Position numbers and translations under genes: made by a program
The notes under the pieces: generated by a model
Databases searched by the model: none
Told to the model about the DNA's origin: nothing
The model's input: only the letters and a program-made list of their open reading frames with translations
From: Candidatus Zhuqueibacterota bacterium
GTDB taxonomy: Bacteria; Zhuqueibacterota; Zhuqueibacteria; Thermofontimicrobiales; Thiofontviventaceae
NCBI GenBank assembly: GCA_016926625.1
Contig: JAFGOE010000001.1
Span: 1-35,313 of the forward strand
DNA: 35,313 bases
Direction of reading: 5' to 3'
Shown here: piece after piece, positions 15,549 through 24,660 of the stretch
How positions within the stretch are numbered: the stretch's first letter is position 1
How the letters are laid out: each line of letters begins with the position of its first letter

Positions 15549-18500
15549 TTAGCGACCACAACAGTTTTTGTATTTTTTCCCACTTCCGCAGGGACAGGGA
15601 TCATTGCGACCGATCTTTCGTCCGACTACAATGGGTTTGGTCTTCGTCGCCATATGCTGTGGATCCTGCTGCGATTCAGGCGCTCTGCCAGCGGCCTGAA
15701 ATCCCATGCCAGTGGATGATTCGTGTACCTCGCTCGTCTGTTGAGGCACTCTGCGTGGTGCAAATCTGGGAGCCTGTTGCTGTTGTATTTGAGCTCGAAA
15801 TACGAGTTCTACGACCTCCTCCTTGATGGTGGACAGCATCTCCGTGAACGTCTTAAAGCCCTCGCTCTTGTACTCCAGCAGCGGATCCTTTTGACCATAG
15901 GCGCGAAGGTTGATCCCCTCCTTCAGCTGATCCATCTCATACAGATGCTCTTTCCAATTCTTGTCGATACTCTGCAGCGTCGCCAGGCGCTCTAACATAC
16001 GCATCTGTTTGCGACCGATCGATTTCTCTTTCGCTTCGTAAACCGACAGCGCCCGTTTATTAAATTCATCTTTGATGTTCTCTAAAGACACCGCAGACGG
16101 CGACTGATCCGTATCCACATGCACCGGTTCGATCAACATCATACGCTGCAAATCGGCATTCAAGGAGTCCAGATTCCACTCCTCAGCGAATTCACCCTGC
16201 GTATAGGCGTCGATCTTTTCGCCGATGATGAAATCGATCCACTCGATAATATCGTCTTTTAAATTCTCCCCTCCGATCGCGTGCGAGCGCATGTCATAGA
16301 TCACTTCGCGCTGCTGATTCATTACGTTATCATATTCGAGCAAGTGCTTGCGGATCTCGAAGTTATGCATCTCCACTTTCTTCTGGGCCCGTTCGATCGA
16401 TTTGGTGATCATCGGGTGCTGAATGACCTCACCGTCCTGCAATCCCATCCTATCCATCACACCCGCGATCCGGTCCGATCCGAACAATCGCATCAAGTCG
16501 TCTTCAAGCGAGAGATAGAATCGCGACGAGCCCGGATCCCCCTGTCGCCCGCTTCGTCCCCGCAATTGCCTGTCGATGCGCCTCGATTCATGCCGTTCCG
16601 TTCCGATAATGTGTAAACCGCAGGGCATATTCTGTTTGCAGTCGTCTAAATCGAGGTTATCGGGAATCGGTCTGTCGTTATCATCGATCAGATAACATCC
16701 GCCGTTACATAAAATGACGCCTTTCCCCAGCTTAATATCCGTACCACGACCGGCCATGTTGGTCGCGATGGTCACGTTACCCGGCTGGCCGGCCCTGGCA
16801 ACGATCTGTGCTTCCTCTTTATGATGTTTCGCGTTCAAAATTAAATGCTTGATCCCGCGTCGTTTGAGCATGCGACTCAGCGTTTCAGACACCTCCACAG
16901 ATATCGTACCCACCAGAACAGGCCGATTTTTCTTATGCATCTGCTCGATCTCATCGATCACGGCATTGTATTTCTCGCGCTTGGTGCGATAGATTCTGTC
17001 CTCGTAATCGAAACGGCGTACCGGCTCGTTCGTCGGGATAACGACGACATCAAGTTTATAGATCTCCCAGAACTCACCCGCCTCGGTCTCGGCGGTACCC
17101 GTCATGCCGGCTAATTTATCGTAGAGCCTGAAGAAATTCTGCAGCGTGATCGTCGCCAGGGTCTGCGTCTCCCGTTCGATCTTCACCCCTTCCTTGGCCT
17201 CAAGCGCCTGGTGCAACCCATCGCTGAACCGTCTGCCAGGCATGAGCCGACCCGTAAACTCATCGACAATCATCACCTTGCCGTCATCCGTGACGACGTA
17301 TTCCACATCTTTCTCGAACAACGAGTAAGCGCGAAGCAATTGTGAAATGTTGTGTAATTTCTCGCTCTTCTCCCCATATTCCAGATGCACCTTGTTGCGT
17401 AGCTCTTGTTTCTGCTCATCTGTCAGCGTTGCATCGCTGTCGATCGCGCTTAATTCTTGCGACAGGTCGGGCAGAACGAACATATTCGGATCACGCGGAG
17501 CCATGTACTGGCGTCCGATTTCAGTCAGGTCGATGGTGTGACTCTTCTCGTCGATCGCGTAATAGAGCTCCTCGTCGATTTCGTTCATCTTTTTATCGCG
17601 CAGGTAATCGTTCTCTATGCGCCGGATCAATTTTTTCACACCGACTTCATGCATCAATTTGGTCAGACGCTTATGCTTCGGAGCACCGCGCAGCGCCTGC
17701 AATAATTTGATTCCCGCTTCGTATTCTTCGCCATCGGTGAGAAGCTTCTCACCCTCGGATACGATTTTATTCACCAGATTGGTCTGTGCCCGCACGACTT
17801 GCGCTACCATCGATTTCACTTCTTCAAATTTCTGCGTCGAATGCTCTACGGGTCCGGATATAATAAGCGGCGTTCGCGCCTCATCGACCAGGACGGAATC
17901 CACCTCATCGATGATGGCGTAATGATGCTTCCGCTGTACCACATCGCTCATACGGATCGCCATGTTATCGCGCAGATAATCGAATCCGAACTCGTTGTTC
18001 GTGCCGTAGGTGATATCGGACTGATAGATCGCATGGCGCTCATCGGGTGACATATCGTTTGTGATATACGTGGCTGAAAGACCCAGAAATTCATAGATCT
18101 TCCGCATCCATTCACAGTCGCGCCGCGCCAGGTAGTCGTTCACGGTTACCAGATGAACGCCCTTACCCGTGAGCGCATTCAAAAATATGGGCATGGTCGC
18201 CACCAGCGTCTTCCCCTCACCCGTCGCCATCTCGGCGATCTTTCCCTCATGGAGAACGATGCCACCGATAAGTTGAACATCGAACGGTACCATGTCCCAG
18301 GTGATATCGATGTCGCTGACCTTCCACGATGTACCGATGAGCCGGCGGCAGACTTCTTTCACCGTGGCAAATACCTCGGGCAGGAGCTCTTTAAGAACGT
18401 TTTTGGTGAGCTCTTTTTCTTCCTCTTCCAGATCATAGACCCGATCCCGAATCTCCTCGAGCTCTTCCCCACCTTCGGTTTCACTGACGTCTGCTTTTAA

Positions 18501-18710
18501 TGAACGCCTTAACTCGTTGATCTCGGCCTTGACTTCATCGACTCTGTTTTGAATCGTCGATTTGAAGTGGATGATCTTAGCCCGAAGCTCATCATCGTTC
18601 AGGGCATGCAGCTCCAGGTAAATTCGATTTATTTCAGAGACCTCAGGACTGATCCGCTTTACATCGCGTTCGTGTTTGCTACCAAATAGTTTAGTAAGAA
18701 TGTTAGCCAA
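15549..18710 (-). CDS. secA: Preprotein translocase ATPase SecA
   Basis: SecA drives proteins through SecYEG. The 1,053-residue protein has Walker A GEGKT (164-168), the DEVDSVLVDEART box and GRGTDIKLG. A C-terminal zinc tail, CPCGSGKKYKNCCGR, lets it bind SecB or ribosomes. Compared with the E. coli type it has an extra acidic coiled segment near residues 56-108 (ETEGGEELEEIRDRVYDLEE), of the kind seen in FCB-group SecA. The start is TTG (18710-18708), 9 nt after GGAGG; the ATG between them is out of frame and ends at once. It lies 26 nt after nusB. Confidence 0.97.
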   Translation of the reverse strand: MANILTKLFGSKHERDVKRISPEVSEINRIYLELHALNDDELRAKIIHFKSTIQNRVDEVKAEINELRRSLKADVSETEGGEELEEIRDRVYDLEEEEKELTKNVLKELLPEVFATVKEVCRRLIGTSWKVSDIDITWDMVPFDVQLIGGIVLHEGKIAEMATGEGKTLVATMPIFLNALTGKGVHLVTVNDYLARRDCEWMRKIYEFLGLSATYITNDMSPDERHAIYQSDITYGTNNEFGFDYLRDNMAIRMSDVVQRKHHYAIIDEVDSVLVDEARTPLIISGPVEHSTQKFEEVKSMVAQVVRAQTNLVNKIVSEGEKLLTDGEEYEAGIKLLQALRGAPKHKRLTKLMHEVGVKKLIRRIENDYLRDKKMNEIDEELYYAIDEKSHTIDLTEIGRQYMAPRDPNMFVLPDLSQELSAIDSDATLTDEQKQELRNKVHLEYGEKSEKLHNISQLLRAYSLFEKDVEYVVTDDGKVMIVDEFTGRLMPGRRFSDGLHQALEAKEGVKIERETQTLATITLQNFFRLYDKLAGMTGTAETEAGEFWEIYKLDVVVIPTNEPVRRFDYEDRIYRTKREKYNAVIDEIEQMHKKNRPVLVGTISVEVSETLSRMLKRRGIKHLILNAKHHKEEAQIVARAGQPGNVTIATNMAGRGTDIKLGKGVILCNGGCYLIDDNDRPIPDNLDLDDCKQNMPCGLHIIGTERHESRRIDRQLRGRSGRQGDPGSSRFYLSLEDDLMRLFGSDRIAGVMDRMGLQDGEVIQHPMITKSIERAQKKVEMHNFEIRKHLLEYDNVMNQQREVIYDMRSHAIGGENLKDDIIEWIDFIIGEKIDAYTQGEFAEEWNLDSLNADLQRMMLIEPVHVDTDQSPSAVSLENIKDEFNKRALSVYEAKEKSIGRKQMRMLERLATLQSIDKNWKEHLYEMDQLKEGINLRAYGQKDPLLEYKSEGFKTFTEMLSTIKEEVVELVFRAQIQQQQAPRFAPRRVPQQTSEVHESSTGMGFQAAGRAPESQQDPQHMATKTKPIVVGRKIGRNDPCPCGSGKKYKNCCGR

Positions 18711-18736
18711 TTACCATAACCTCCAACTAGATAGAG

Positions 18737-19240
18737 TTAAACTATGTCCTTATTACTCATGAGCGAATCAAAAGGTTCATTTTTTTGTTTTCGAATATCG
18801 ATGAGGCCGCGCCCCTTTTTATTAATCTTGTTCTCATGATTCCATTCATTCAGAACCGAATCCAGAATACCATTGATGAATTTACCGCTCTTCTCGGTGC
18901 TGAACTTCTTGGAAATTTCGATCGCCTCATCGATGCTGACTTTAGGCGGGATATCTTCGAAAAAGATAAATTCGCACATCGCCATTCTGAGGATGATTCG
19001 ATCGATCACGGCGATCCTGTCGAAATCCCAGTTCAACGCCTTCTTTTTGATCATCTCATCAAATTCCTGATAATTGGTGAATGTCTTCTTCGTCAGGTTG
19101 ACGCAGAAATCGTAGATCGGATCATCGTGGTTTCTTCGCTTGAACTGAGTTTTAATGATCTGCGCAATTGGATTCTTTGACAATTCAGCCGCGTATAATG
19201 CTCTCAATACTAACTCTCGAGCCCTTCTTCTGGTGCTCAT
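18737..19240 (-). CDS. nusB: Transcription antitermination factor NusB
   Basis: NusB binds boxA RNA with NusE (S10) in rRNA antitermination complexes. The 167-residue protein starts MSTRRRARELVLRALYAAEL and has the conserved RMAMCEFIF and KVSIDEAIEISKKFSTEKSGKFINGILD stretches (in two parts, residues ~105-150). It has a slightly longer basic tail than the E. coli protein. It lies between ilvE and secA in the same direction, with a 62-nt gap to ilvE and weak ribosome-site signals. Confidence 0.93.
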   Translation of the reverse strand: MSTRRRARELVLRALYAAELSKNPIAQIIKTQFKRRNHDDPIYDFCVNLTKKTFTNYQEFDEMIKKKALNWDFDRIAVIDRIILRMAMCEFIFFEDIPPKVSIDEAIEISKKFSTEKSGKFINGILDSVLNEWNHENKINKKGRGLIDIRKQKNEPFDSLMSNKDIV

Positions 19241-19302
19241 ATGTTACACTCTTTGTTTGGTAAACGATACGATTTGAACTCACAAACAGATTCTGTTACA
19301 CT

Positions 19303-20232
19303 CTATTTTACAAAAGTCAACCACCCGAATTTGTCCTTAACTTTAAGATCGATGATGTCGAAGAAATACTTCTGCACCTTCTCGGTGATCGGGCCTCTCA
19401 GGCCTTTACCCACGACGAGGCTATCGATCGATCGAACCGGTGTGATCTCCGCCGCTGTGCCGGCGAGGAATATCTCATCGGCTATATAAAGCAACTCACG
19501 CTGCAACGGTGTCTCTACCACCTCGAACCCGAGCGTGTCGCAGATCTTGATGACCATATCCCGAGTGAGACCCGGTAAGATCGATGATCCGTACGGAGGA
19601 GGCGTAAATAGCTTGCCGTCGCGCACGATGAATACGTTTTCGCCACTGCCTTCGCTGATAAATCCGTTCACATCGAGTGCTATACCCTCGGAAAACCCGC
19701 GTTTCATAGCTTCGATTTTGATCAGTTGTGAATTGATATAGTTACCGCCCGTTTTGGCTAACGATGGCATGGTATTGGGTGAGAATCGGTTCCAACTGGA
19801 TACGCACACATCCACACCCTGCTCCAACGCTTCTTCACCGAGATAGCGACCCCAGTCGAGTACGGCGATGTATAAATCGAGCGGGCACTTCATCGGATCG
19901 ACACCGAGGGTATTATACCCTCGCACCGCGAACGGTCGAATGTAGGCCGATTCCATCTTGTTGATCCTGATAATTTCCTTACACGCTTCCACCACGGTTT
20001 CCCTGGGGAACGGAATATCAGAATAGTAAATTCGCGCCGAGTCGAACAGGCGCTTTATATGATCCTCTAAACGCAAAATAGCGGGGCCTTTCGGAGTCTT
20101 GTAGCAGCGTATGCCTTCAAAAAAAGACGATCCGTAATGCACGACATGACACATAACGTGAATTTTGGCGTCCCACCAGTCGATAAACTTCCCGTTGTAC
20201 CAGATTTTACTTTTTTCATCATTTTGGTTCAT
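19303..20232 (-). CDS. ilvE: Branched-chain amino acid aminotransferase
   Basis: IlvE is a PLP enzyme that makes or degrades leucine, isoleucine and valine with glutamate/2-oxoglutarate. The 309-residue fold-type IV protein has FEGIRCY (38-44) and the Schiff-base lysine at 160 (PSLAKTGGNYINSQ). Further motifs are EGSGENVFIV and LPGLTRDMVIKIC, then EIFLAGTAAEITPV. The ATG at 20232 follows GGAG at 7 nt and overlaps the preceding gene by 14 nt, so the genes are coupled. The length matches the family. Confidence 0.95.
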   Translation of the reverse strand: MNQNDEKSKIWYNGKFIDWWDAKIHVMCHVVHYGSSFFEGIRCYKTPKGPAILRLEDHIKRLFDSARIYYSDIPFPRETVVEACKEIIRINKMESAYIRPFAVRGYNTLGVDPMKCPLDLYIAVLDWGRYLGEEALEQGVDVCVSSWNRFSPNTMPSLAKTGGNYINSQLIKIEAMKRGFSEGIALDVNGFISEGSGENVFIVRDGKLFTPPPYGSSILPGLTRDMVIKICDTLGFEVVETPLQRELLYIADEIFLAGTAAEITPVRSIDSLVVGKGLRGPITEKVQKYFFDIIDLKVKDKFGWLTFVK

Positions 20233-21253
20233 GACTTACTCCTATTTTGTACCAATTCTCTTTAACAGCAATGTCCGCCTTGCTTTTCAGTCCATCTATA
20301 TATGTTTTCAGAGCATCATCTTTCTTTTTCTGTTCCAGGAATGCGATGAGATCGTCCTGCACTTTGTCGAACGGGACGGTGTTGGATTCTTTGGTCTCGA
20401 TCAATTTGATGATGTGAAACCCCAAATCAGTACGAACGATTTCGCTGACCTCTCCGACCCGCAGAGAAAATGCAACGTTATCGAACTCGGCTAGCAGATC
20501 GCCACGCGCAAAGAAGCCGATGTCACCGCCTCTCTGGGCCGAAGCATCCTCTGAGTAACGTTGAGCCAGGGCGGCAAAATCTTCGCCTTGTTGGATTTTT
20601 TGATACACGGTGTTGATCTTTTCTTTCGCTTTTTCAGCCACTGTGGCAGAAGCGGTTCGAGGAACCTTTACCAGAATATGCCGAACACGTATTTTGCCCG
20701 CTTCGGTAAATTCATCCGGATTCTTTTTATAATACGATTTCGCCTCAGATTCGGTGACAGCATAGTCCTTATCGAACACCTCCTGCTCGAGAAGCTTGCG
20801 AATCTTGATGCCGTTCATGACCTGCTCACGGAATTGACGCATCGTCTGGCCGTCCTTGCTGAGGGCTTCCAGAAAGGCTTGCTCGGAGGGGAAATTGTTT
20901 TTCATGATGTCGACACCGCGATCGATCTCCGCGTCAAGCACTTCGATGGTATGGTTGTCGATCTCCTTTTTGAGCAGCTCATTGGAAATGATCCACTCCA
21001 GCGCCTCGTGCTGTATCAACGAGTCCCGGTAATCCATACGCGATCCGATGTTATTTTGTATTAACATGTTCTTCGCGGTTTCCGCGATATCGTCGTAGGA
21101 AACACTCAGACCGTTCACAAACGCCACGAGCGTCGAATCAGCGTAAAACGCCGGATTTTTCGATTCTTTCTTGTCTTTGGAACAGGTAGAGATGCTCAGG
21201 ACAAGAAGCAGGGGTATAAATGAGTAGCCAAGAAATTTGAACACGTATCTCAT
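20219..21253 (-). CDS. Parvulin-type peptidyl-prolyl isomerase, probable lipoprotein (SurA/PpiC-like)
   Basis: The 344-residue protein has an N-terminal hydrophobic segment ending LSISTC (Cys24), a probable but atypical lipobox. A helical SurA-like chaperone domain follows (about 40-180). One parvulin domain (about 185-290) has RVRHILVKVP, QRGGDIGFFARGDLL and GFHIIKLIE. It would act in the periplasm to fold exported or outer-membrane proteins. Its ATG overlaps the recJ stop by 4 nt. A place in one run with secA fits an envelope role. Confidence 0.88.
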   Translation of the reverse strand: MRYVFKFLGYSFIPLLLVLSISTCSKDKKESKNPAFYADSTLVAFVNGLSVSYDDIAETAKNMLIQNNIGSRMDYRDSLIQHEALEWIISNELLKKEIDNHTIEVLDAEIDRGVDIMKNNFPSEQAFLEALSKDGQTMRQFREQVMNGIKIRKLLEQEVFDKDYAVTESEAKSYYKKNPDEFTEAGKIRVRHILVKVPRTASATVAEKAKEKINTVYQKIQQGEDFAALAQRYSEDASAQRGGDIGFFARGDLLAEFDNVAFSLRVGEVSEIVRTDLGFHIIKLIETKESNTVPFDKVQDDLIAFLEQKKKDDALKTYIDGLKSKADIAVKENWYKIGVSHEPK

Positions 21254-22947
21254 CGTAAATCCTTTATCCTTAATTGTAAATTGACTCGCCCTAAATATTC
21301 ATTTTCTTCGACGACGTAGGCTAAATCGAGACTCGTCTCCCCGGGTGCGAGTCGATAGTATTTATTCCCGAGATTAAAACCGATCGTATCGAAGACATGA
21401 TTATTCTGGCGGACTTTAAATTTCAGGTGATTGTTGCCGACAATGGAAGGTGAGCCGACGACCTGCAGATTGCGGGACATGAATACGGGTCGCAGGTTCT
21501 TGGGCCCGAACGGGGCCATCAGTTTCAGGAGATGGACGAAGCGATCGTTAATTTCGCTGAAATTGAGCTCCGAATCGATATTTAATTTGGGAACGAGCAG
21601 GTCTTCGGTCATCATATCGTGCGCGATGGCATTGACTCGCTCTCTGAATGCCGGGATGTTTTTTTTCTCGATGGTCAAGCCGGCGGCATATTTATGCCCG
21701 CCAAAGGTGACCAGCAGATCTTCGCACTGCTTCAAGGTGCTGTAGATATCGAATCCGGAGATACTGCGAGCCGATCCTCTGCCGATTCCATCTTCGATCG
21801 AGATCATGATGGTGGGTCGGTAGTATTTCTCCACGATTCGCGACGCGACGATGCCGATGACGCCCGGATGCCAGCCATCCTGATCGATGACGAGGATAAA
21901 ATCCTGACCCGTATGGAAATATTGGTCCGCACAGACCAGGGCTTCTTTAAATGTTATTTCATCGATATCTTTCCGGTGCCTGTTTTCTGATTCCAGTATG
22001 GATGCGATCGATCTTGCCTGGTGGGCATTTAGCGTGGTTAACAGGCTGACGGCGCGTTCCGCGTCACCCATGCGTCCGACTGCATTAATTCGCGGGGCGA
22101 TGATAAAGATGACCTGGCCGGTGGTAATCGTTTTGCTGTAGAGTCCGGTGACGTTCAATAAAGCCTGCAATCCCGGCTTTCTGGTTTCATTGAGACGCTT
22201 TAATCCGTCCTTTACGAGGATACGATTTTCATCGATGAGGGGCACAATATCGGCAATGGTGCCGATGGCGACCAGATCCAGGTACTGTTCCAGCAGCTCA
22301 CTATCCAGGTTTAATTTCTGATTTAACGCTTGTGCCAGTTTATAGGCGACACCAACGCCGGCAAGCTCGTGGAAGGGGTATGCTGAGTTTTCGCACTTGG
22401 GGTCTAACAATGCGTACGCCTTAGGGAGGTTACAGCCGGGTTCATGATGGTCGCTCACGATGATATCGATCTGGTTCGAGCTGGCGTAGGCGATCTCGTC
22501 GACGGCCGTAATTCCGCAATCAACCGAAACGATCAGGGTCGCCCCTCGTTTTTTGGCTTCATCGATCCCTGTATTCGATATGCCGTAACCCTCGGTGATT
22601 CGATCAGGAATGTAATAACTAACATCGGCGCCGATTGATTGCAGATACAAGTAGATTAAAGAGACCGACGTGATGCCGTCGACATCATAATCCCCGTAGA
22701 TTAGTATCTTCTCCTTATTTGTAATTGCGCGGATAATACGCTCAACAGCTTTCTCCATATCGGCAAAGAGAAACGGATCGTACAGGTCGTTGATATCGGT
22801 CTTAAAATAACGCATCACCTTATCGACGCTGTCAATCCCTCTGCTGACTAATATTTTGCCAAGATTTCTAGGAATCTTCAATTTTTGATAAAAACAATCG
22901 ATCATATCGTAATGATTTTCATCTTTCAATATCCATTTTTGTTCCAT
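21250..22947 (-). CDS. recJ: Single-stranded-DNA-specific exonuclease RecJ
   Basis: RecJ degrades single strands 5' to 3' in recombination and mismatch or base-excision repair. The 565-residue protein has the DHH phosphoesterase motifs GDYDVDG (85-91), VSVDCGI (140-146) and SDHHEPG (165-171). The DHHA1 motif GGHKYAAGLTIE and the C-terminal OB-like domain follow. The ATG at 22947 follows GAGGA. The start lies about 45 nt after the 3' end of the RNase P RNA, so recJ may be read from the rnpB promoter. Confidence 0.95.
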   Translation of the reverse strand: MEQKWILKDENHYDMIDCFYQKLKIPRNLGKILVSRGIDSVDKVMRYFKTDINDLYDPFLFADMEKAVERIIRAITNKEKILIYGDYDVDGITSVSLIYLYLQSIGADVSYYIPDRITEGYGISNTGIDEAKKRGATLIVSVDCGITAVDEIAYASSNQIDIIVSDHHEPGCNLPKAYALLDPKCENSAYPFHELAGVGVAYKLAQALNQKLNLDSELLEQYLDLVAIGTIADIVPLIDENRILVKDGLKRLNETRKPGLQALLNVTGLYSKTITTGQVIFIIAPRINAVGRMGDAERAVSLLTTLNAHQARSIASILESENRHRKDIDEITFKEALVCADQYFHTGQDFILVIDQDGWHPGVIGIVASRIVEKYYRPTIMISIEDGIGRGSARSISGFDIYSTLKQCEDLLVTFGGHKYAAGLTIEKKNIPAFRERVNAIAHDMMTEDLLVPKLNIDSELNFSEINDRFVHLLKLMAPFGPKNLRPVFMSRNLQVVGSPSIVGNNHLKFKVRQNNHVFDTIGFNLGNKYYRLAPGETSLDLAYVVEENEYLGRVNLQLRIKDLR

Positions 22948-22992
22948 TAGATTCCTCTTCCTTCAACAAAGAACAAATAAAAACCATCAGCT

Positions 22993-23334
22993 CAAAGCGA
23001 TTCGTAAGCCGAATTCTGTCGTGGGCGATCATTTATCTAGGCCTTACATTGCTGCAAGGCTCGAGCAACCTACCCGAGAGTCAAATGAAGCGGGTCACTT
23101 CTCCTCTCTTACTTGGTCTTGCTCCGGATGGGGTTTACCAGGCATCCCCTGTCACCAGGAGACCGGTGGGCTCTTACCCCGCCTTTTCACCCTTATCCGT
23201 CAGTGACGGACGGTATATTTTCTGTGGCACTTTCCGTAGGCTCACGCCTCCCCTATGTTATAGGGCATCCTACCCTGTGGAGTTCGGACTTTCCTCATGT
23301 GTTTGCACACACGCGACCGCCTTCCTCGCTTTAA
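22993..23334 (-). ncRNA. rnpB: RNase P RNA (bacterial type A)
   Basis: The minus strand contains the conserved P4/CR-I core GAGGAAAGTCCGAACTCC and GCGTGAGCCTACGGAAAGTG. Further conserved pieces are AAGGGTGAAAAGG, GGTAAACCCC and the 3' core ACAGAATTCGGCTTACG. The ends are set by P1, in which AAAGCGA near the 5' end (23332-23326) pairs with TCGCTTT near the 3' end (23000-22994). It processes tRNA 5' ends as the catalytic RNA of RNase P. The terminal few nucleotides are uncertain. Confidence 0.95.
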
Positions 23335-23369
23335 ACTGATGGAATTTATGTTTAATTTATATTTATTAA

Positions 23370-24089
23370 TTATTTATTATCGTCAAAAGAATCCTCGACA
23401 AATAAGATACGTCCGCACGTTTCGCATAAAATGATGCGATCTCTCTTTCTTAATTCAACGACGGTTTGGGCTGGAATGATTCCAAAACATTCCATGCACT
23501 TGTAATCTTCAACATTGGCCAGTGCAATGCCATTCTTCTTGCTGCGAATCCTCTCGTAATTTGTATATAACGATTTACTTAACTTATCCGTATAAGTCGC
23601 GCGCTGAGAATTCAATGCCTGGATCGCGCCGGCTGTTTCCTTCCTCTTCTCGCTTAATTCGTGCTCGACTCCATGCAATTCAACATTTAATTGCTTTATA
23701 CGACCTTCCAATTCATTACATCGCTCCGTGTGCTGCTCTTCTTTCTCCATCAGGTCCAGGACCCTGGTCTCAGAATCTTCGATCAATTTTTCGGAATTCT
23801 CGATTTCGGCACTGATCGCATCGTATTCCTTATTCGTTGTGACCGAGTAAACCTGCTCCTGGTATTTCTTTAACTTCTCGCCGATGAGCTGATTCTCCCC
23901 TTCCAACCGCAAGCGTTCATGAATAAAGGATTCGAGCTCCCCTCTGATTTCCTGGTAAATCCTGGAAGTCGTCTCTATCTTATGCTGAAGTTCCTGTACG
24001 CGCCTTGGTAACTCACCTAATGAAGCTTCTATGCCCATAATCTCGGTATCGATCTTTTGTAAACGGATCAACGCGTCTAATACCATCAT
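23370..24089 (-). CDS. C4-type zinc-ribbon, coiled-coil protein (zf-RING_7/DUF164 family)
   Basis: The 239-residue protein is a long antiparallel coiled coil (about 1-190, rich in Glu/Lys/Leu) followed by a C4 zinc ribbon. The ribbon has CMECFG near residue 200 and CETCGR near 222. I chose the ATG at 24089 because AGGAG lies 6 nt upstream; a TTG at 24107 has none. The family is widespread next to rnpB or Nif3-like genes and is thought to bind nucleic acid; the exact role is not settled. It precedes rnpB, and its 3' end lies about 35 nt before the RNA. Confidence 0.9.
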   Translation of the reverse strand: MMVLDALIRLQKIDTEIMGIEASLGELPRRVQELQHKIETTSRIYQEIRGELESFIHERLRLEGENQLIGEKLKKYQEQVYSVTTNKEYDAISAEIENSEKLIEDSETRVLDLMEKEEQHTERCNELEGRIKQLNVELHGVEHELSEKRKETAGAIQALNSQRATYTDKLSKSLYTNYERIRSKKNGIALANVEDYKCMECFGIIPAQTVVELRKRDRIILCETCGRILFVEDSFDDNK

Positions 24090-24124
24090 CGAATTCTCCT
24101 CTGTCAAATCATTATCTCTATATA

Positions 24125-24160
24125 TAAAAAAAGTGTACCTCTAAATTCACTCGGTACACT
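24125..24160 (-). terminator. Intrinsic terminator after the small gene
   Basis: AGTGTACC (24160-24153) pairs perfectly with GGTACACT (24139-24132) and is followed on the minus strand by seven T. It lies 12 nt after the small ORF stop and 36 nt before the zinc-ribbon gene start. It either ends the small transcript or attenuates read-through into the zinc-ribbon gene. Confidence 0.75.
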
Positions 24161-24171
24161 CTTATCTGTCA

Positions 24172-24288
24172 TCACAATCGATCGTTGTTTTTTCCTGCGA
24201 TGATCGATTTAATGCTTTCTGTATTATGTATTTCAATTCTTCCAACGAGCTCTCCGTAGGCTGATATGCCATGTCCGTTGATATTCAT
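24172..24288 (-). CDS. Small 38-residue protein with its own promoter and terminator
   Basis: The frame starts at the ATG at 24288 and begins MNINGHGISAYGELVGRIEI. It ends in TGA just before a strong terminator, and a good promoter lies about 85 nt upstream of the start. Composition is balanced and protein-like. The ribosome site is weak: GGGGTGG lies about 15 nt upstream. A GTG 18 nt earlier, in the same frame, is an alternative. I do not recognise a family; the Gly-rich start is faintly like small regulatory proteins such as anti-sigma factors, but I cannot support that. Confidence 0.5.
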   Translation of the reverse strand: MNINGHGISAYGELVGRIEIHNTESIKSIIAGKNNDRL

Positions 24289-24379
24289 TTTGTACTGTAA
24301 AACCACCCCATCCGCATTTATACTGAATATCTACGATGACAAACCTCTGATCGTTTGCAACCAAAATAATTTAGATAAA

Positions 24380-24408
24380 AATATACAAAAGTTTCATATA
24401 AAATGCAA
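24380..24408 (-). promoter_or_regulatory. Promoter of the small 38-residue gene
   Basis: TTGCAT (24408-24403) and TATATT (24385-24380) are exactly 17 nt apart on the minus strand, with the start near 24373. It points away from the sigma-54 promoter at 24635, making a divergent pair. Confidence 0.6.
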
Positions 24409-24426
24409 GCGATATTTATACACAAA

Positions 24427-24450
24427 AGACTACATTTTTATGCATAGTCT
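24427..24450. promoter_or_regulatory. Inverted repeat between the divergent promoters
   Basis: AGACTA and TAGTCT are separated by 12 nt, about 185-210 bp upstream of the sigma-54 promoter and just behind the leftward promoter. Distance and symmetry would suit an enhancer-binding or repressor dimer site, but six-base arms are weak evidence. Confidence 0.3.
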
Positions 24451-24634
24451 GTATACTTTATGACACAATTTATTATCTATTTATTTACATAAGTTTAAAT
24501 GCTTTTCATGAAATGATTTGTGTCTTTATTGTTACAATGCATTTTTCTATCGCATTTGATTCATATTTTTCTTACATCATTTAATTTATTATTAATTATT
24601 AATTTACAAAGCATTATCGATCTCCGCACTTGTT

Positions 24635-24650
24635 TGGCATTGAAATTGCT
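24635..24650 (+). promoter_or_regulatory. Sigma-54 (-24/-12) promoter
   Basis: TGGCATTGAAATTGCT fits the RpoN consensus TGGCAC-N5-TTGCW, with the invariant GG and GC exactly 12 nt apart. The predicted start is a G at 24661. The sequence nearly repeats at 35221-35236 (TGGCATTG-N3-TTGC), which strengthens the call. An RpoN activator must be encoded elsewhere. Confidence 0.8.
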
Positions 24651-24660
24651 AAAATAGAAT

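Noticed and set aside
20561-21064. 167-codon frame antisense to the isomerase gene
   Set aside because: It is the shadow of a gene with clear family motifs; no start signals.
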